Assembly: GCA_900316745.1 (NCBI GenBank)
Contig: ONEB01000001.1
Coordinates: 179,094 to 243,093 of the forward strand
Reading direction: 5' to 3'
Origin: an uncultured Eubacteriales bacterium
GTDB taxonomy: Bacteria; Bacillota; Clostridia; Oscillospirales; Oscillospiraceae
DNA: 64,000 nucleotides
Positions 45,960-53,775 of the stretch are shown one piece after another. Made by a program: the position numbers and the translations under genes. The notes under the pieces are model-generated. The model was given only the letters and a program-made list of their open reading frames with translations, made no database searches and was not told the origin of the DNA. Each line of letters opens with the position of its first letter. Within the stretch, counting starts at the first letter, position 1.

Positions 45960-46594
45960 AACGAAAAATCGCAATTCTCATGAATCTCTTTGTCGGCGTG
46001 ATGAGCTACGCCGCGTGGCTCTGGATGGTCTTTGCCGTCAGCCACGGCGGTCCGCTCACGGCGGGCGGGCTGTTCAGTCTGAAATTTTTCACGGTCCTCT
46101 CGAACCTCCTGGACGGCGCGGTCTGCCTCGTCTTCGCCGCGCGCCTGCTGGGCAGCGGCTGGGTGACGCAGCGGCTGAAAACCTGGCGGCTTGTGGGCGC
46201 CTCCGCCGCGGGACTCACATTTGCCACGGTCATGCTCTTTCTCGGTCCCGCTTACGGGTATCAGTACATGTTCAACGGGCCGAACTTCTTTCTGCATTTC
46301 CTGCTGCCGGTGCTGTCCATGCTGAGCTTCATCCTCTTTGAGCGCGAGGGCACGATCCCCTACCGCTATACGCTCTACGCGATGCTGCCGGTGCTTCTCT
46401 ACACCATCGGGTATCTCCTGAACATCATCGTGCAGGGCGTCGGCGAGGGGCCGACCCGCCACGACTTCTACGGCTTTCTCCTCTGGGGCGTGCCGGTCGG
46501 CGTCGGGATCTTCATCGCGCTCACGCTGCTCACATGGGGACTCGCCCTGCTGATGCGCAAGCTCGGCGGCGCAGTCGAAACCGTCAGACATTAA
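45956..46594 (+). CDS. Pr6Pr-like six-helix membrane protein
   Basis: 212 residues with six membrane helices. FFTVLSNLL, the hydrophobic NFFLHFLLPVLSMLSFILFE and DFYGFLLWG resemble the Pr6Pr/FAR-17a-AIG1-like family, whose role in bacteria is unclear. It overlaps the MATE stop by four bases and has GGAGG upstream of ATG 45956, so both are coexpressed. Confidence 0.75.
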   Translation: MKRKIAILMNLFVGVMSYAAWLWMVFAVSHGGPLTAGGLFSLKFFTVLSNLLDGAVCLVFAARLLGSGWVTQRLKTWRLVGASAAGLTFATVMLFLGPAYGYQYMFNGPNFFLHFLLPVLSMLSFILFEREGTIPYRYTLYAMLPVLLYTIGYLLNIIVQGVGEGPTRHDFYGFLLWGVPVGVGIFIALTLLTWGLALLMRKLGGAVETVRH

Positions 46595-46626
46595 AAACGC
46601 TCCCTCCGCACACGGAGGGAGCGTTT
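46593..46626 (+). terminator. Terminator of the MATE/Pr6Pr operon
   Basis: Perfect 15-base stem (46593-46607 with 46612-46626), CACA loop, A4/T4 ends. Confidence 0.9.
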
Positions 46627-46642
46627 TGATAGCCTCGCAGAG

Positions 46643-46824
46643 TTTGCGGCGCGCACGCCGCAAATATCATCCGATCATTTTTGCCCCACGGCTTCGCCGC
46701 GGGCGCAAAAATACTGATCGCGAAACGGAGGAGCCTCTCGGGCAAATGCAGGCATTTGCAGCCGAGGCTCCTCCGTGAAGCGCAATCTTTCTCAAATGAA
46801 ATGTGCAAGGCGCATTTCATTTGA
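46643..46824. repeat. Array of four unrelated hairpins between convergent genes
   Basis: Four inverted repeats in 180 bases: 46643-46651/46656-46664; about 46677-46692/46696-46712 with outer GATC/GATC extension; 46726-46749/46752-46775 (24-base arms, almost fully paired); and 46793-46806/46810-46823. They follow the MATE terminator and form the 3' untranslated region of proS on the minus strand. No coding frame or transposase was found. The origin is unknown. Confidence 0.7.
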
Positions 46825-46832
46825 AGCAAAGC

Positions 46833-48269
46833 TTAGTATGCAACGCCCCAGTAAATCATGTGCTTGGCGGGCTTGCCGCAGATCGGGCAGGTATCGCCGA
46901 GGTGCTCCTGCTCAAACGGGATACAGCGGCTGGACATGCCGGCTTTCTCTTTCATGTCGAGCTCGCACTGCAGATCGCCGCACCACATGGTCTTGATGAA
47001 GCCGCCCCTGGTCTCCTGCAGCTCCTTGGCCTCCTCAAGCGAGTGCGCCTCGAAGATGTGGCTGTCGAGGTTGGCCTTGGCCTTGTCGAACAGGCCCTGC
47101 TGCACATCGTTCAGCAGCTCGGGGATGCGCGTCTCGAGCTCGTCGAGCGCGACGACAATCTTCTCGCCGTTGTCGCGGCGGACGGCGACGCACTGGCCCT
47201 TTTCCATGTCCTTGGGGCCGATCTCGACGCGCAGCGGCACGCCCTTCATCTCCCAGTTGGCAAACTTCCAGCCGGGGCTGTTGTCGCTGAAGTCGCCCTT
47301 GCAGCGGATGCCCGCGGCCTTGAGACGGCTGACGAGCTCCTCGGCCTTCTCGGTGACGCCGGGCTTGTGCGCCGCGATGGGCAGCACGATGACCTGGATC
47401 GGCGCGATTTTGGGCGGCAGCACAAGGCCGCTGTTGTCGCCGTGGGTCATGATGAGACCGCCGATGACGCGCGTGGACATGCCCCACGAGGTCTCAAACG
47501 GGTGGGCGAGCTTGTTTTCCTTATTCGTAAAGGTGATGTCAAATGCCTTGGCAAAGCCGTCGCCGAAGTAGTGGCTGGTGCCGGACTGGAGCGCCTTGTG
47601 GTCGTGCATCATGCACTCGACGGTATAGGTGTTCTCGGCGCCGGCGAACTTTTCTTTCTCGGTCTTGTCGCCGCGGATGACGGGCATCGCCATGTCATTT
47701 TCCAGTGTATCGGCGTAGATCTCGAGCATTTGCAGTGTCTCGGCGCGCGCCTCTTCCTCGGTGGCATGGATCGTATGACCCTCCTGCCAGAGGAACTCGC
47801 GGCCGCGCAGGAACGGGCGGGTCGTCTTCTCCCAGCGGAGCACGCTGCACCACTGGTTATACAGGCACGGCAGGTCGCGCCAGCTGTGCACGACGTGGCT
47901 CCAGTGCTGGCAGAACAGCGTCTCGGACGTCGGGCGGACGCACAGGCGCTCGGGCAGCTCCTCGCTGCCGCCGACCGTGACCCACGCGCACTCCGGCGCG
48001 AAGCCCTCGACGTGGTCCTTCTCCTGCTGCAGGAGGCTTTCGGGAATAAGCATCGGCATGGCGACGTTTTCATGTCCCGTCTCCTTGAATTTCCGGTCCA
48101 GCGTGTGCATGATGTTCTCCCAGATGGCATAGCCATAGGGGCGCATGATGAACAGGCCCTTTACCGCGGAATAGTCCACGAGTTCCGCCTTGATGCAGAC
48201 GTCCGTGAACCACTGGGCAAAGTCGACCTCCATGTCGGTGATCTGCTCGACTTTTTTCTCTTTGGCCAT
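46833..48269 (-). CDS. proS: Proline--tRNA ligase, archaeal/eukaryote-type
   Basis: 478 residues. Class II synthetase without the bacterial INS editing insertion. The catalytic block RPTSETLFCQHW and the motif FLRGREFLWQEGHT, plus the C-terminal zinc-binding domain (CGDLQCE, then CPICGKP) and terminal tyrosine (IYWGVAY), identify the type 3 (archaeal/eukaryote-like) ProRS found in some Firmicutes. It charges tRNA-Pro. Own promoter at 48326-48354. Confidence 0.96.
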   Translation of the reverse strand: MAKEKKVEQITDMEVDFAQWFTDVCIKAELVDYSAVKGLFIMRPYGYAIWENIMHTLDRKFKETGHENVAMPMLIPESLLQQEKDHVEGFAPECAWVTVGGSEELPERLCVRPTSETLFCQHWSHVVHSWRDLPCLYNQWCSVLRWEKTTRPFLRGREFLWQEGHTIHATEEEARAETLQMLEIYADTLENDMAMPVIRGDKTEKEKFAGAENTYTVECMMHDHKALQSGTSHYFGDGFAKAFDITFTNKENKLAHPFETSWGMSTRVIGGLIMTHGDNSGLVLPPKIAPIQVIVLPIAAHKPGVTEKAEELVSRLKAAGIRCKGDFSDNSPGWKFANWEMKGVPLRVEIGPKDMEKGQCVAVRRDNGEKIVVALDELETRIPELLNDVQQGLFDKAKANLDSHIFEAHSLEEAKELQETRGGFIKTMWCGDLQCELDMKEKAGMSSRCIPFEQEHLGDTCPICGKPAKHMIYWGVAY

Positions 48270-48325
48270 AGCTGTTGAATCTCCTTGTATCAGAACTCAA
48301 AATCAGGTTGCAATGTAACTGAATT

Positions 48326-48354
48326 ATTTTATGCAATTCCGCTTCGCTTGTCAA
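48326..48354 (-). promoter_or_regulatory. Promoter of proS
   Basis: Minus strand TTGACA (48354-48349), 17-bp spacer, TAAAAT (48331-48326), 57 bases upstream of the ATG. Confidence 0.85.
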
Positions 48355-48404
48355 GCAAAACCCCGTTTTTTAACAGATTCCGACGGAAAAATCGATTTTC
48401 ACTC

Positions 48405-48433
48405 TTGACGATGCGTCCGTTGTCCCATATAAT
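48405..48433 (+). promoter_or_regulatory. Promoter of the DUF1700-like operon
   Basis: TTGACG (48405-48410), 17-bp spacer, TATAAT (48428-48433). Confidence 0.85.
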
Positions 48434-48492
48434 ATTTTATTGGTATAGCGTCGAGCGCCCATAGGCCGACGCGCCATCTGGAGGTGACACCT

Positions 48493-49707
48493 ATCAACAG
48501 ACAGAGCTACATGGCGGAGATCAGCAGCCTGCTCGGGCTGATCACCGACGAGCATACCCGCGAAGTGCTCATTGCCAAGATGGAGCACATGTTTGATGCG
48601 GCTGAGGATGAGCAGAAGCTCATCAACGATATCGGCAGCCCCACGAAGGTCGCTGTCGCGTTGATCCGCTATGCGGACAACGGCGTCGTCACACCGGAAG
48701 CGGCAGTCGTGATCGACTCCGTGGCTGACGACGAGCTGGAGCAGGAAGAAGAATTTGAAACCATCGAGGCGCTCTCTGAGCAGCCGGAGCTTCTGATTCC
48801 CGAGACGGATGAGACCGAACCCACGGCCGAGGAAGCCTCCGAGCCGGCGGAAGCAGCTGCCGAGGCAGCCGAAGAAGCCCCCGCAGCGGCTGAAGAAGCG
48901 GCTGAGGCGGTCGAAGAGAAAGCGGAAGCGGCTCCTGCCGCAGCCGAAGAAGAGCTCGATCTGCTCGAGGTCCTGACCGGCGCAGCGGAGGAAGCCCCCG
49001 CCGTCGAGGCCGATAAGAGTGTGGACGAGCCCGCAGCGGAAGAGCAGGCCGCGCCGGAAGTCGGCGGCTTCTCCGAGGCTGGCGACCTTGCCTCTGACGA
49101 GGCTGAGGCCATTGAGGAAGAAGCGCGCGAACAGATCCGCGAGCCCGAGACCGACACCTCTGCAGAGGCGGAAGCGACCGAGGCAGAGGCGGAAGCGACC
49201 GAGGCAGAGGCGGAAGAGGCACAGCCGGAAGCGCCGGAGCAGACGCCCGCCCCTGAGGCGGAGGCCGCGCTCTCTGACGCGGATTCTGATGTGGAGACGC
49301 TGGAAGAATCCGCAGCCGACGCCGTCGACGTGCCGGAAGACTTCGAAAAGGACGCTCCGCTCACGATCACAAAGGTCAACACGTTCCTTGCCATTTTGTA
49401 TTTCATCATCCCGGGTCTGGTCATCGGTCTGCCGGTGTTCCTGGTGCTCGTGGTTTTGAACCTTGCGTTCCTGCTCGTCGCCGCTGCGGTGATTACGGCT
49501 GCGGTGCTGCTCGTGCTCACGGGCCTGACGCCGCTCGGTCTGCCTGACAAGCTGCTCTGCTTCGGCGGAGCCGCCGCCGCTGCCGCGATCGGTCTGGTTC
49601 TGCTGTGGTTCACGATCTGGTTCCTGCTCTGCGTGACCTGCGGCTGGGTCCGCCTCATGACGCGCGGCGGCAAGGCCATCAGCCGGAAGGAGGTCGAGAT
49701 CGTATGA
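48493..49707 (+). CDS. DUF1700-like acidic membrane protein
   Basis: About 404 residues. The N-terminus (INRQSYMAEISSLLGLITDEH) resembles DUF1700 proteins, which pair with PadR-type regulators; a PadR gene is not seen here. It is followed by a long Glu/Ala-rich region (about 75-270) and four membrane helices near the C-terminus. The ribosome site GGAGG (48480-48484) is eight bases from an ATC at 48493, while the GTG at 48484 overlaps it and the ATG at 48511 lacks any, so an AUC start is the best fit. It is overlapped by the next gene. Confidence 0.75.
   Translation: MNRQSYMAEISSLLGLITDEHTREVLIAKMEHMFDAAEDEQKLINDIGSPTKVAVALIRYADNGVVTPEAAVVIDSVADDELEQEEEFETIEALSEQPELLIPETDETEPTAEEASEPAEAAAEAAEEAPAAAEEAAEAVEEKAEAAPAAAEEELDLLEVLTGAAEEAPAVEADKSVDEPAAEEQAAPEVGGFSEAGDLASDEAEAIEEEAREQIREPETDTSAEAEATEAEAEATEAEAEEAQPEAPEQTPAPEAEAALSDADSDVETLEESAADAVDVPEDFEKDAPLTITKVNTFLAILYFIIPGLVIGLPVFLVLVVLNLAFLLVAAAVITAAVLLVLTGLTPLGLPDKLLCFGGAAAAAAIGLVLLWFTIWFLLCVTCGWVRLMTRGGKAISRKEVEIV
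49159..49221 (+). repeat. Three tandem 21-base repeats in the acidic region
   Basis: Units at 49159-49179, 49180-49200 and 49201-49221 encode (S/E)AEAEAT-type heptads; the units differ by a few bases at the outer ends. They lie within the Glu/Ala-rich linker and are a likely site of length variation. Confidence 0.8.
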
Positions 49708-49928
49708 AGAAAGCATGGAAGATCATCCTCATCATCGCGCTCGTCGTACTGATTCTCGGCGAAGTCGCGCTCGGCGTGGGTCTGCTCATGCAGGGCAGCC
49801 CGCAGACCGTGTGGGACACCGCAAGCGACATGTTCCATTTCAACGACATCATCGCGTTCCTCCAGTCTGACGACGTGCAGCAGCCGATCCGCAACTGCAA
49901 CGAATGGGTGCAGGCCATCGTTCGGTAA
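49704..49928 (+). CDS. Small membrane-anchored protein
   Basis: 74 residues from ATG 49704 (AAGGAGG upstream), overlapping the previous stop by four bases. One membrane helix (about 7-29, IILIIALVVLILGEVALGVG) and a short soluble tail. Function unknown; the coupling suggests a partner of the DUF1700-like protein. Confidence 0.75.
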   Translation: MKKAWKIILIIALVVLILGEVALGVGLLMQGSPQTVWDTASDMFHFNDIIAFLQSDDVQQPIRNCNEWVQAIVR

Positions 49929-49936
49929 TAACACTG

Positions 49937-49972
49937 CTTCCCCGTTCCGCTGAGAACGGGGAAGTTTTTTTT
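49937..49972 (+). terminator. Terminator of the DUF1700-like operon
   Basis: Perfect 11-base stem (49937-49947 with 49954-49964), 6-base loop, then T8. Confidence 0.95.
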
Positions 49973-49987
49973 GTCGGAAATTGCCGG

Positions 49988-50003
49988 AACGGAACTTTTC
50001 GTT
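49988..50003. promoter_or_regulatory. Operator-like palindrome 1 of the lexA-like gene
   Basis: AACGGAACTTTTCGTT, an imperfect 16-base palindrome just upstream of the -35. Its left half repeats inverted in the second element at 50046-50061. Confidence 0.5.
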
Positions 50004-50009
50004 TTGCTC

Positions 50010-50039
50010 TTGACAAGGGCTTTTCCGCTGTGCTATGAT
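50010..50039 (+). promoter_or_regulatory. Promoter of the lexA-like/Y-polymerase operon
   Basis: TTGACA (50010-50015), 18-bp spacer, TATGAT (50034-50039) with a TGC extended -10. It lies between two operator-like palindromes. Confidence 0.8.
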
Positions 50040-50045
50040 ACAGAA

Positions 50046-50061
50046 AACGAAACGTTCCGTT
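50046..50061. promoter_or_regulatory. Operator-like palindrome 2 of the lexA-like gene
   Basis: AACGAAACGTTCCGTT, a 16-base palindrome with one mismatch, over the expected transcription start. A related AAACGTTT lies at 50067-50074. Likely self-binding sites of the LexA-like protein. Confidence 0.6.
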
Positions 50062-50102
50062 ATAAAAAACGTTTCCCATGCAACCATAAGGAGGCGTACC
50101 CC

Positions 50103-50720
50103 ATGAGAAAACTGGACGAAGGCAGACGCGCAAAGATTCTGGCATACATCAACACCTTTTATGACCAGAGCGCCGCTCCCCCATCCGTGCGAGAGATCGC
50201 GGAGGGAACGGGGCTTCCTGTGGCGACTGTACACCGCTATCTCGTGGACATGAAGCAGTCCGGCGAGCTGCGCTATGAGGGGCGCCGCAGCATCAACACG
50301 CCCCGCATCCACAAGGAGGTCCACATGATGAGCGCGCCGGTGCTCGGCTCGGTCAGCTGCGGTCCCGGCCAGTGGGAGGAAGAGGACGTGCTGGAATACA
50401 TCCGTCTGCCGGAGAGCTTTTACGGCGAGGGCGAGTTCTTCGTGCTCGTGGCAAAGGGCGAATCCATGGTGGACGCGGGCATCAGCCCGGGCGACTACGT
50501 CGTGATCCGCAAGCAGAACACCGCCCATGAAGGCGATATCGTCGTGGCGCTGTATGACGAGGGGCTGAGCAACCTCAAGCTCCTCGCGCGCGAGGGCGAC
50601 CGGCTCGTGCTGCGCTCGTGCAACGCCGACCGCGCGCAGTATCCGGATATCCCGGTCGAGGCGCTTCAGGTGCAGGGCGTGGCCGTGGGCGTGATGCACC
50701 GCTTTTCCGGGCGGGTGTGA
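50103..50720 (+). CDS. LexA-like self-cleaving repressor
   Basis: 205 residues from ATG 50103 (AAGGAGG upstream). N-terminal winged helix (about 5-65) and C-terminal S24 peptidase domain. The catalytic pair is Ser121 (KGESMVDAG) and Lys159 (LSNLKLL); the expected cleavage bond is Cys86-Gly87 (SVSCGPG), as in UmuD, rather than Ala-Gly of LexA. It heads an operon with a Y-family polymerase and a YolD-like protein, so RecA-stimulated self-cleavage should induce mutagenic bypass. It may be the main LexA or a dedicated paralogue. Confidence 0.9.
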   Translation: MRKLDEGRRAKILAYINTFYDQSAAPPSVREIAEGTGLPVATVHRYLVDMKQSGELRYEGRRSINTPRIHKEVHMMSAPVLGSVSCGPGQWEEEDVLEYIRLPESFYGEGEFFVLVAKGESMVDAGISPGDYVVIRKQNTAHEGDIVVALYDEGLSNLKLLAREGDRLVLRSCNADRAQYPDIPVEALQVQGVAVGVMHRFSGRV

Positions 50721-50723
50721 GCC

Positions 50724-51995
50724 ATGGCACAGCACACCTATCTCTGCATCGACTTAAAGTCGTTTTATGCCTCGGTAGAGTGTGTGGAGCGCGGGCTCGA
50801 TCCCATGACGGCGCGGCTCGTCGTCGCGGACCCGGAGCGGTCCACGGGCACGATCTGTCTCGCGGTGTCGCCGGAGCTCAAGCGCCTCGGCGTGCGCAAC
50901 CGCTGCCGCGTCTATGAGATCCCGAAGAATCTCGACTATATCATGGCCGTGCCGCGCATGCAGCTGTACATTGACTACGCCGCCGAGATCTACGGCATCT
51001 ATCTGGAGCACATCGCCCCGGAGGACATGCACGTCTACTCGATCGACGAGGTGTTTCTGGACGTGACGCGGTATCTGTCGCTCTACGGCTTTACGCCGCG
51101 GCAGATGGCGGCGTTTCTGATGGACGAGGTGCGCAGCCGCCTCGGCATCCGCGCCACCTGCGGCATCGGCACAAACCTCTATCTGGCAAAGATCGCGCTG
51201 GACATCCACGCCAAGCATGCGCCGGACTTTATCGCCGAGCTCGACGAGCGGACCTACTGCGAAACGCTCTGGACCCACCGTCCGCTCACGGACTTCTGGC
51301 GCGTCGGCCCCGGCACGGTGCGGCGGCTGGAACGGCTGGGACTGTATACCATGCGTGACGTCGCCCACGCCGACGAGGACGCGCTCTACAAGACCTTCGG
51401 CATCGACGCAGAGCTGCTGATCGACCACGCGTGGGGGCGCGAGAGCGCCACGATGGAGGATATCCACCACTATCACGCGCGCAGCACGTCCCTTTCAAGC
51501 GGACAGGTGCTCATGCGCGACTATGCCTTTGACGAGGGCAAGATCATCCTGCGCGAGATGATGGAGCAGCTCGCGCTCGACATGATGGCGCAGGGCGTGG
51601 CGACCCGCTCGGTGACCGTCTGGATCGGCTACTCCGGCCGCACGGAGCACAAAGGCGCCAGCGGCACGGCGGCACTCGAAACCGAGACGAACAGCGCCCG
51701 CGCGCTGGTACAGGCAGTGCTGGAGGTCTATGAGCGCGTCGTGTCGCCTGAGCTGCCGATCCGCCGGGTCAACATCAGCTGCAACCAGCTTGTGTCCGAG
51801 ACGGACGTCTATCAATATTCCCTGCTCGAGGGCGACACGCGCGAGACGCTCGCGCGCGACCGCAGGCTGCAAAAGACGGTGCTGGAGCTCAAGAACCGAT
51901 TCGGAAAGAACGCCGTGCTCAAGGGCGTGGATCTCACGGACGCCGCCACCGCCATCGAGCGCAACGGACAGATCGGAGGGCATAAAAGTGGCTGA
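50724..51995 (+). CDS. Y-family (UmuC/DinB-like) DNA polymerase
   Basis: 423 residues. Palm metal residues are in CIDLKSFYASVE (Asp10) and SIDEVFLDV; the thumb, little finger and C-terminal IQ-like end (FGKNAVLKGVDLT) follow the Firmicutes UmuC/UvrX pattern. It copies damaged templates with low fidelity. It begins 3 bases after the LexA-like gene and overlaps the YolD-like gene by 8 bases, the usual SOS mutagenesis arrangement of Firmicutes. Confidence 0.95.
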   Translation: MAQHTYLCIDLKSFYASVECVERGLDPMTARLVVADPERSTGTICLAVSPELKRLGVRNRCRVYEIPKNLDYIMAVPRMQLYIDYAAEIYGIYLEHIAPEDMHVYSIDEVFLDVTRYLSLYGFTPRQMAAFLMDEVRSRLGIRATCGIGTNLYLAKIALDIHAKHAPDFIAELDERTYCETLWTHRPLTDFWRVGPGTVRRLERLGLYTMRDVAHADEDALYKTFGIDAELLIDHAWGRESATMEDIHHYHARSTSLSSGQVLMRDYAFDEGKIILREMMEQLALDMMAQGVATRSVTVWIGYSGRTEHKGASGTAALETETNSARALVQAVLEVYERVVSPELPIRRVNISCNQLVSETDVYQYSLLEGDTRETLARDRRLQKTVLELKNRFGKNAVLKGVDLTDAATAIERNGQIGGHKSG

Positions 51996-52326
51996 AATGA
52001 TCCGGGCAAAAATGCCCCCTGCCGCGCGCGCCAAGCAGTTCGCGCCGTTCGCCGCGCTGAGCGGTCTGGAGGCGGCGCTCGAACGCAAGCGCCGCGAACT
52101 TGAGCGCACCGAGCGCCCGATCCTGCCCGAGGAGCGCTGCGCGGACTTGAACGACGCGCTCTGCGCCCTGCAGGAGGATGACCGCGTGAAGCTGCGCTAC
52201 TACCGCCGCGGCGCGCAGCGCATGATCACGGGCATCGTCACCGGCATCGACTGCGTGACCCGCACGCTCACCATCGGCGAAACGCGCATCGCATTCAGCG
52301 ATCTGCTGGACCTGCAGAGGCTGTGA
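51988..52326 (+). CDS. YolD-like protein
   Basis: 112 residues from GTG 51988, supported by GGAGG seven bases upstream inside the polymerase gene. It resembles YolD, the small partner commonly encoded with UvrX/UmuC polymerases, and is thought to act as UmuD-like accessory factor. The central helical region is charged; the C-terminus (MITGIVTGIDCVTRTLTIG) is the beta-rich part. The stop overlaps the next gene by four bases. Confidence 0.85.
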   Translation: MAEMIRAKMPPAARAKQFAPFAALSGLEAALERKRRELERTERPILPEERCADLNDALCALQEDDRVKLRYYRRGAQRMITGIVTGIDCVTRTLTIGETRIAFSDLLDLQRL

Positions 52327-53642
52327 GCGCGCCGGCGAAAACACGGAAGGAAGCAGCAGCTTTGGATATGAAAGAGACCAAAACCGAATCGCGTCTGCGG
52401 TTTCTGCGATGGGCATGCATTGCCGTCCTCATCGCGGCGGCCGTCGGGCTGGGGATTCTCCGGCTGCGCGCGGATACCTCTGTGACCGTCCGGCTCCCGA
52501 ACTATCCGATCACGATCGACGGGCAGCAATGGGACAACCGCAACGCCGCCTATCCCCTGCTGACATACAGGGGCGTCACCTATCTGCCCGCGCCCGCGGC
52601 CCCGGCGCTGGGGCTGATGGTCAGGCGCGCGCCGGATACGGGGCTTGCCGTCTCACCGACCGGCGGCAGCGACAAGGACTACCGCCCGGAGAAGCAGGCT
52701 GCGCGCAACCCGAGGCGCAGCAGCGCCGCTGTGCTCACCTGCCCGGTCACCGTGGCGGGCGAGCCGTATGCGCGCGCGGACGCGCCGTTTCTGGAATACC
52801 GCGGCGTGGCGTATCTCCCGCTGACGGAGACGCTGTGCACAGGGCCGCTGTGTCTCGACTACACGTGGGACGACGACGCGGGGCTCTCGCTGCGCACCAC
52901 AGGCCGCCTGCGCGCGCCCACGGACACGCTGCCCCATTTCATTCTGCACACGGGCGGCGTGACAGAGGACGGGAAAACCGCCACCAACAGCATCGAGGCG
53001 GCGGAGCACTCCTACAACGCGGGCTATCGCTGGCTGGAGATCGACTTCAACTGGACACGCGACGAAGAGCTGGTCTGCATCCACGACTGGGGCAACTGGT
53101 GGCACCGCGTGGGCGTCACCTCGGAAATGCCCCTGTCTCTGGCAGACTTTGAGCGCATGGAGAAAAGCAGCATCCCCTTTCACTCCTTTACCCCCGCGCT
53201 GCTGGACGGCTGGCTGAAGGAGCACCCGGGCGCGATGGTCGTGACGGACGTCAAGGACGACAACGCGCTTGCCATGCGCTGGCTGTCGGAGCACTATCCC
53301 GGTCTGCGCGACCGTCTGATCGTGCAGATCTATGCTCTCGACGAATATGAGCCGATCCGCGCGCTGGGCTATGAGAACATCATCCTGACCATGTACCGCA
53401 TCCCCTGGGAGGAATTTCATGATCTGGAGCGTCTGACCGCATTCATCCGGGACAGCCGGATCCTTGCCGTCACCATGCCGGCGGAGGACAATGTCCGGGA
53501 TGTGTTTGACGCGCTGGTCTCCACGGGCATTCCGGTTTTCGTCCATACGCTGAACGATCCCGAGGCGCAGGCGCAGTGGATCCATGACGGCGCCTACGGC
53601 GTCTACACGGATTACGGCGACGTCCGCACGGAAACAGAATAA
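52323..53642 (+). CDS. Membrane-anchored GDPD-family phosphodiesterase with N-terminal extension
   Basis: About 439 residues if started at GTG 52323; TTG 52362 has an AAGGA ten bases upstream and may be the true start (426 residues). One membrane helix near residues 30-48, an extension of about 150 residues with two similar segments (YRGVTYLP and YRGVAYLP) like copper-amine-oxidase-N wall modules, then a glycerophosphodiester phosphodiesterase barrel: HTGG, NSIEAAEHSYNAG, WLEIDFNWTRDEELVCIHDW. It should cleave glycerophosphodiesters outside the membrane. Overlap with yolD suggests cotranscription with the damage-response operon. Confidence 0.85.
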   Translation: MSAPAKTRKEAAALDMKETKTESRLRFLRWACIAVLIAAAVGLGILRLRADTSVTVRLPNYPITIDGQQWDNRNAAYPLLTYRGVTYLPAPAAPALGLMVRRAPDTGLAVSPTGGSDKDYRPEKQAARNPRRSSAAVLTCPVTVAGEPYARADAPFLEYRGVAYLPLTETLCTGPLCLDYTWDDDAGLSLRTTGRLRAPTDTLPHFILHTGGVTEDGKTATNSIEAAEHSYNAGYRWLEIDFNWTRDEELVCIHDWGNWWHRVGVTSEMPLSLADFERMEKSSIPFHSFTPALLDGWLKEHPGAMVVTDVKDDNALAMRWLSEHYPGLRDRLIVQIYALDEYEPIRALGYENIILTMYRIPWEEFHDLERLTAFIRDSRILAVTMPAEDNVRDVFDALVSTGIPVFVHTLNDPEAQAQWIHDGAYGVYTDYGDVRTETE

Positions 53643-53647
53643 CCGAA

Positions 53648-53682
53648 CAAGGCTGCGAAGGGCATTCGCAGCCTTGTTTTTT
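53648..53682 (+). terminator. Terminator of the lexA-like operon
   Basis: Perfect 12-base stem (53648-53659 with 53665-53676), 5-base loop, then T6. Confidence 0.93.
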
Positions 53683-53701
53683 GCGGGCGGGATGCTATAA
53701 T
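53674..53701 (+). promoter_or_regulatory. Housekeeping-type promoter of the sigma-factor operon
   Basis: TTGTTT (53674-53679), 16-bp spacer, TATAAT (53696-53701) with a TGC extended -10. The -35 overlaps the T-run of the preceding terminator. It could give basal expression. Confidence 0.6.
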
Positions 53702-53723
53702 ATTAGAAAAATAAGCGCAATGA

Positions 53724-53755
53724 TTAAACCAAACGCCGCTTCACCGCGTCTATGG
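53724..53755 (+). promoter_or_regulatory. ECF-type autoregulatory promoter of the sigma factor
   Basis: TTAAAC (53724-53729), 17-bp spacer, CGTCTATGG (53747-53755), then GGTGAAGGAGG, whose end doubles as the ribosome site. The same boxes and spacing occur at 17671-17702. Placement 21 bases before the ATG fits autoregulation. Confidence 0.75.
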
Positions 53756-53775
53756 GGTGAAGGAGGGAACAGTAC

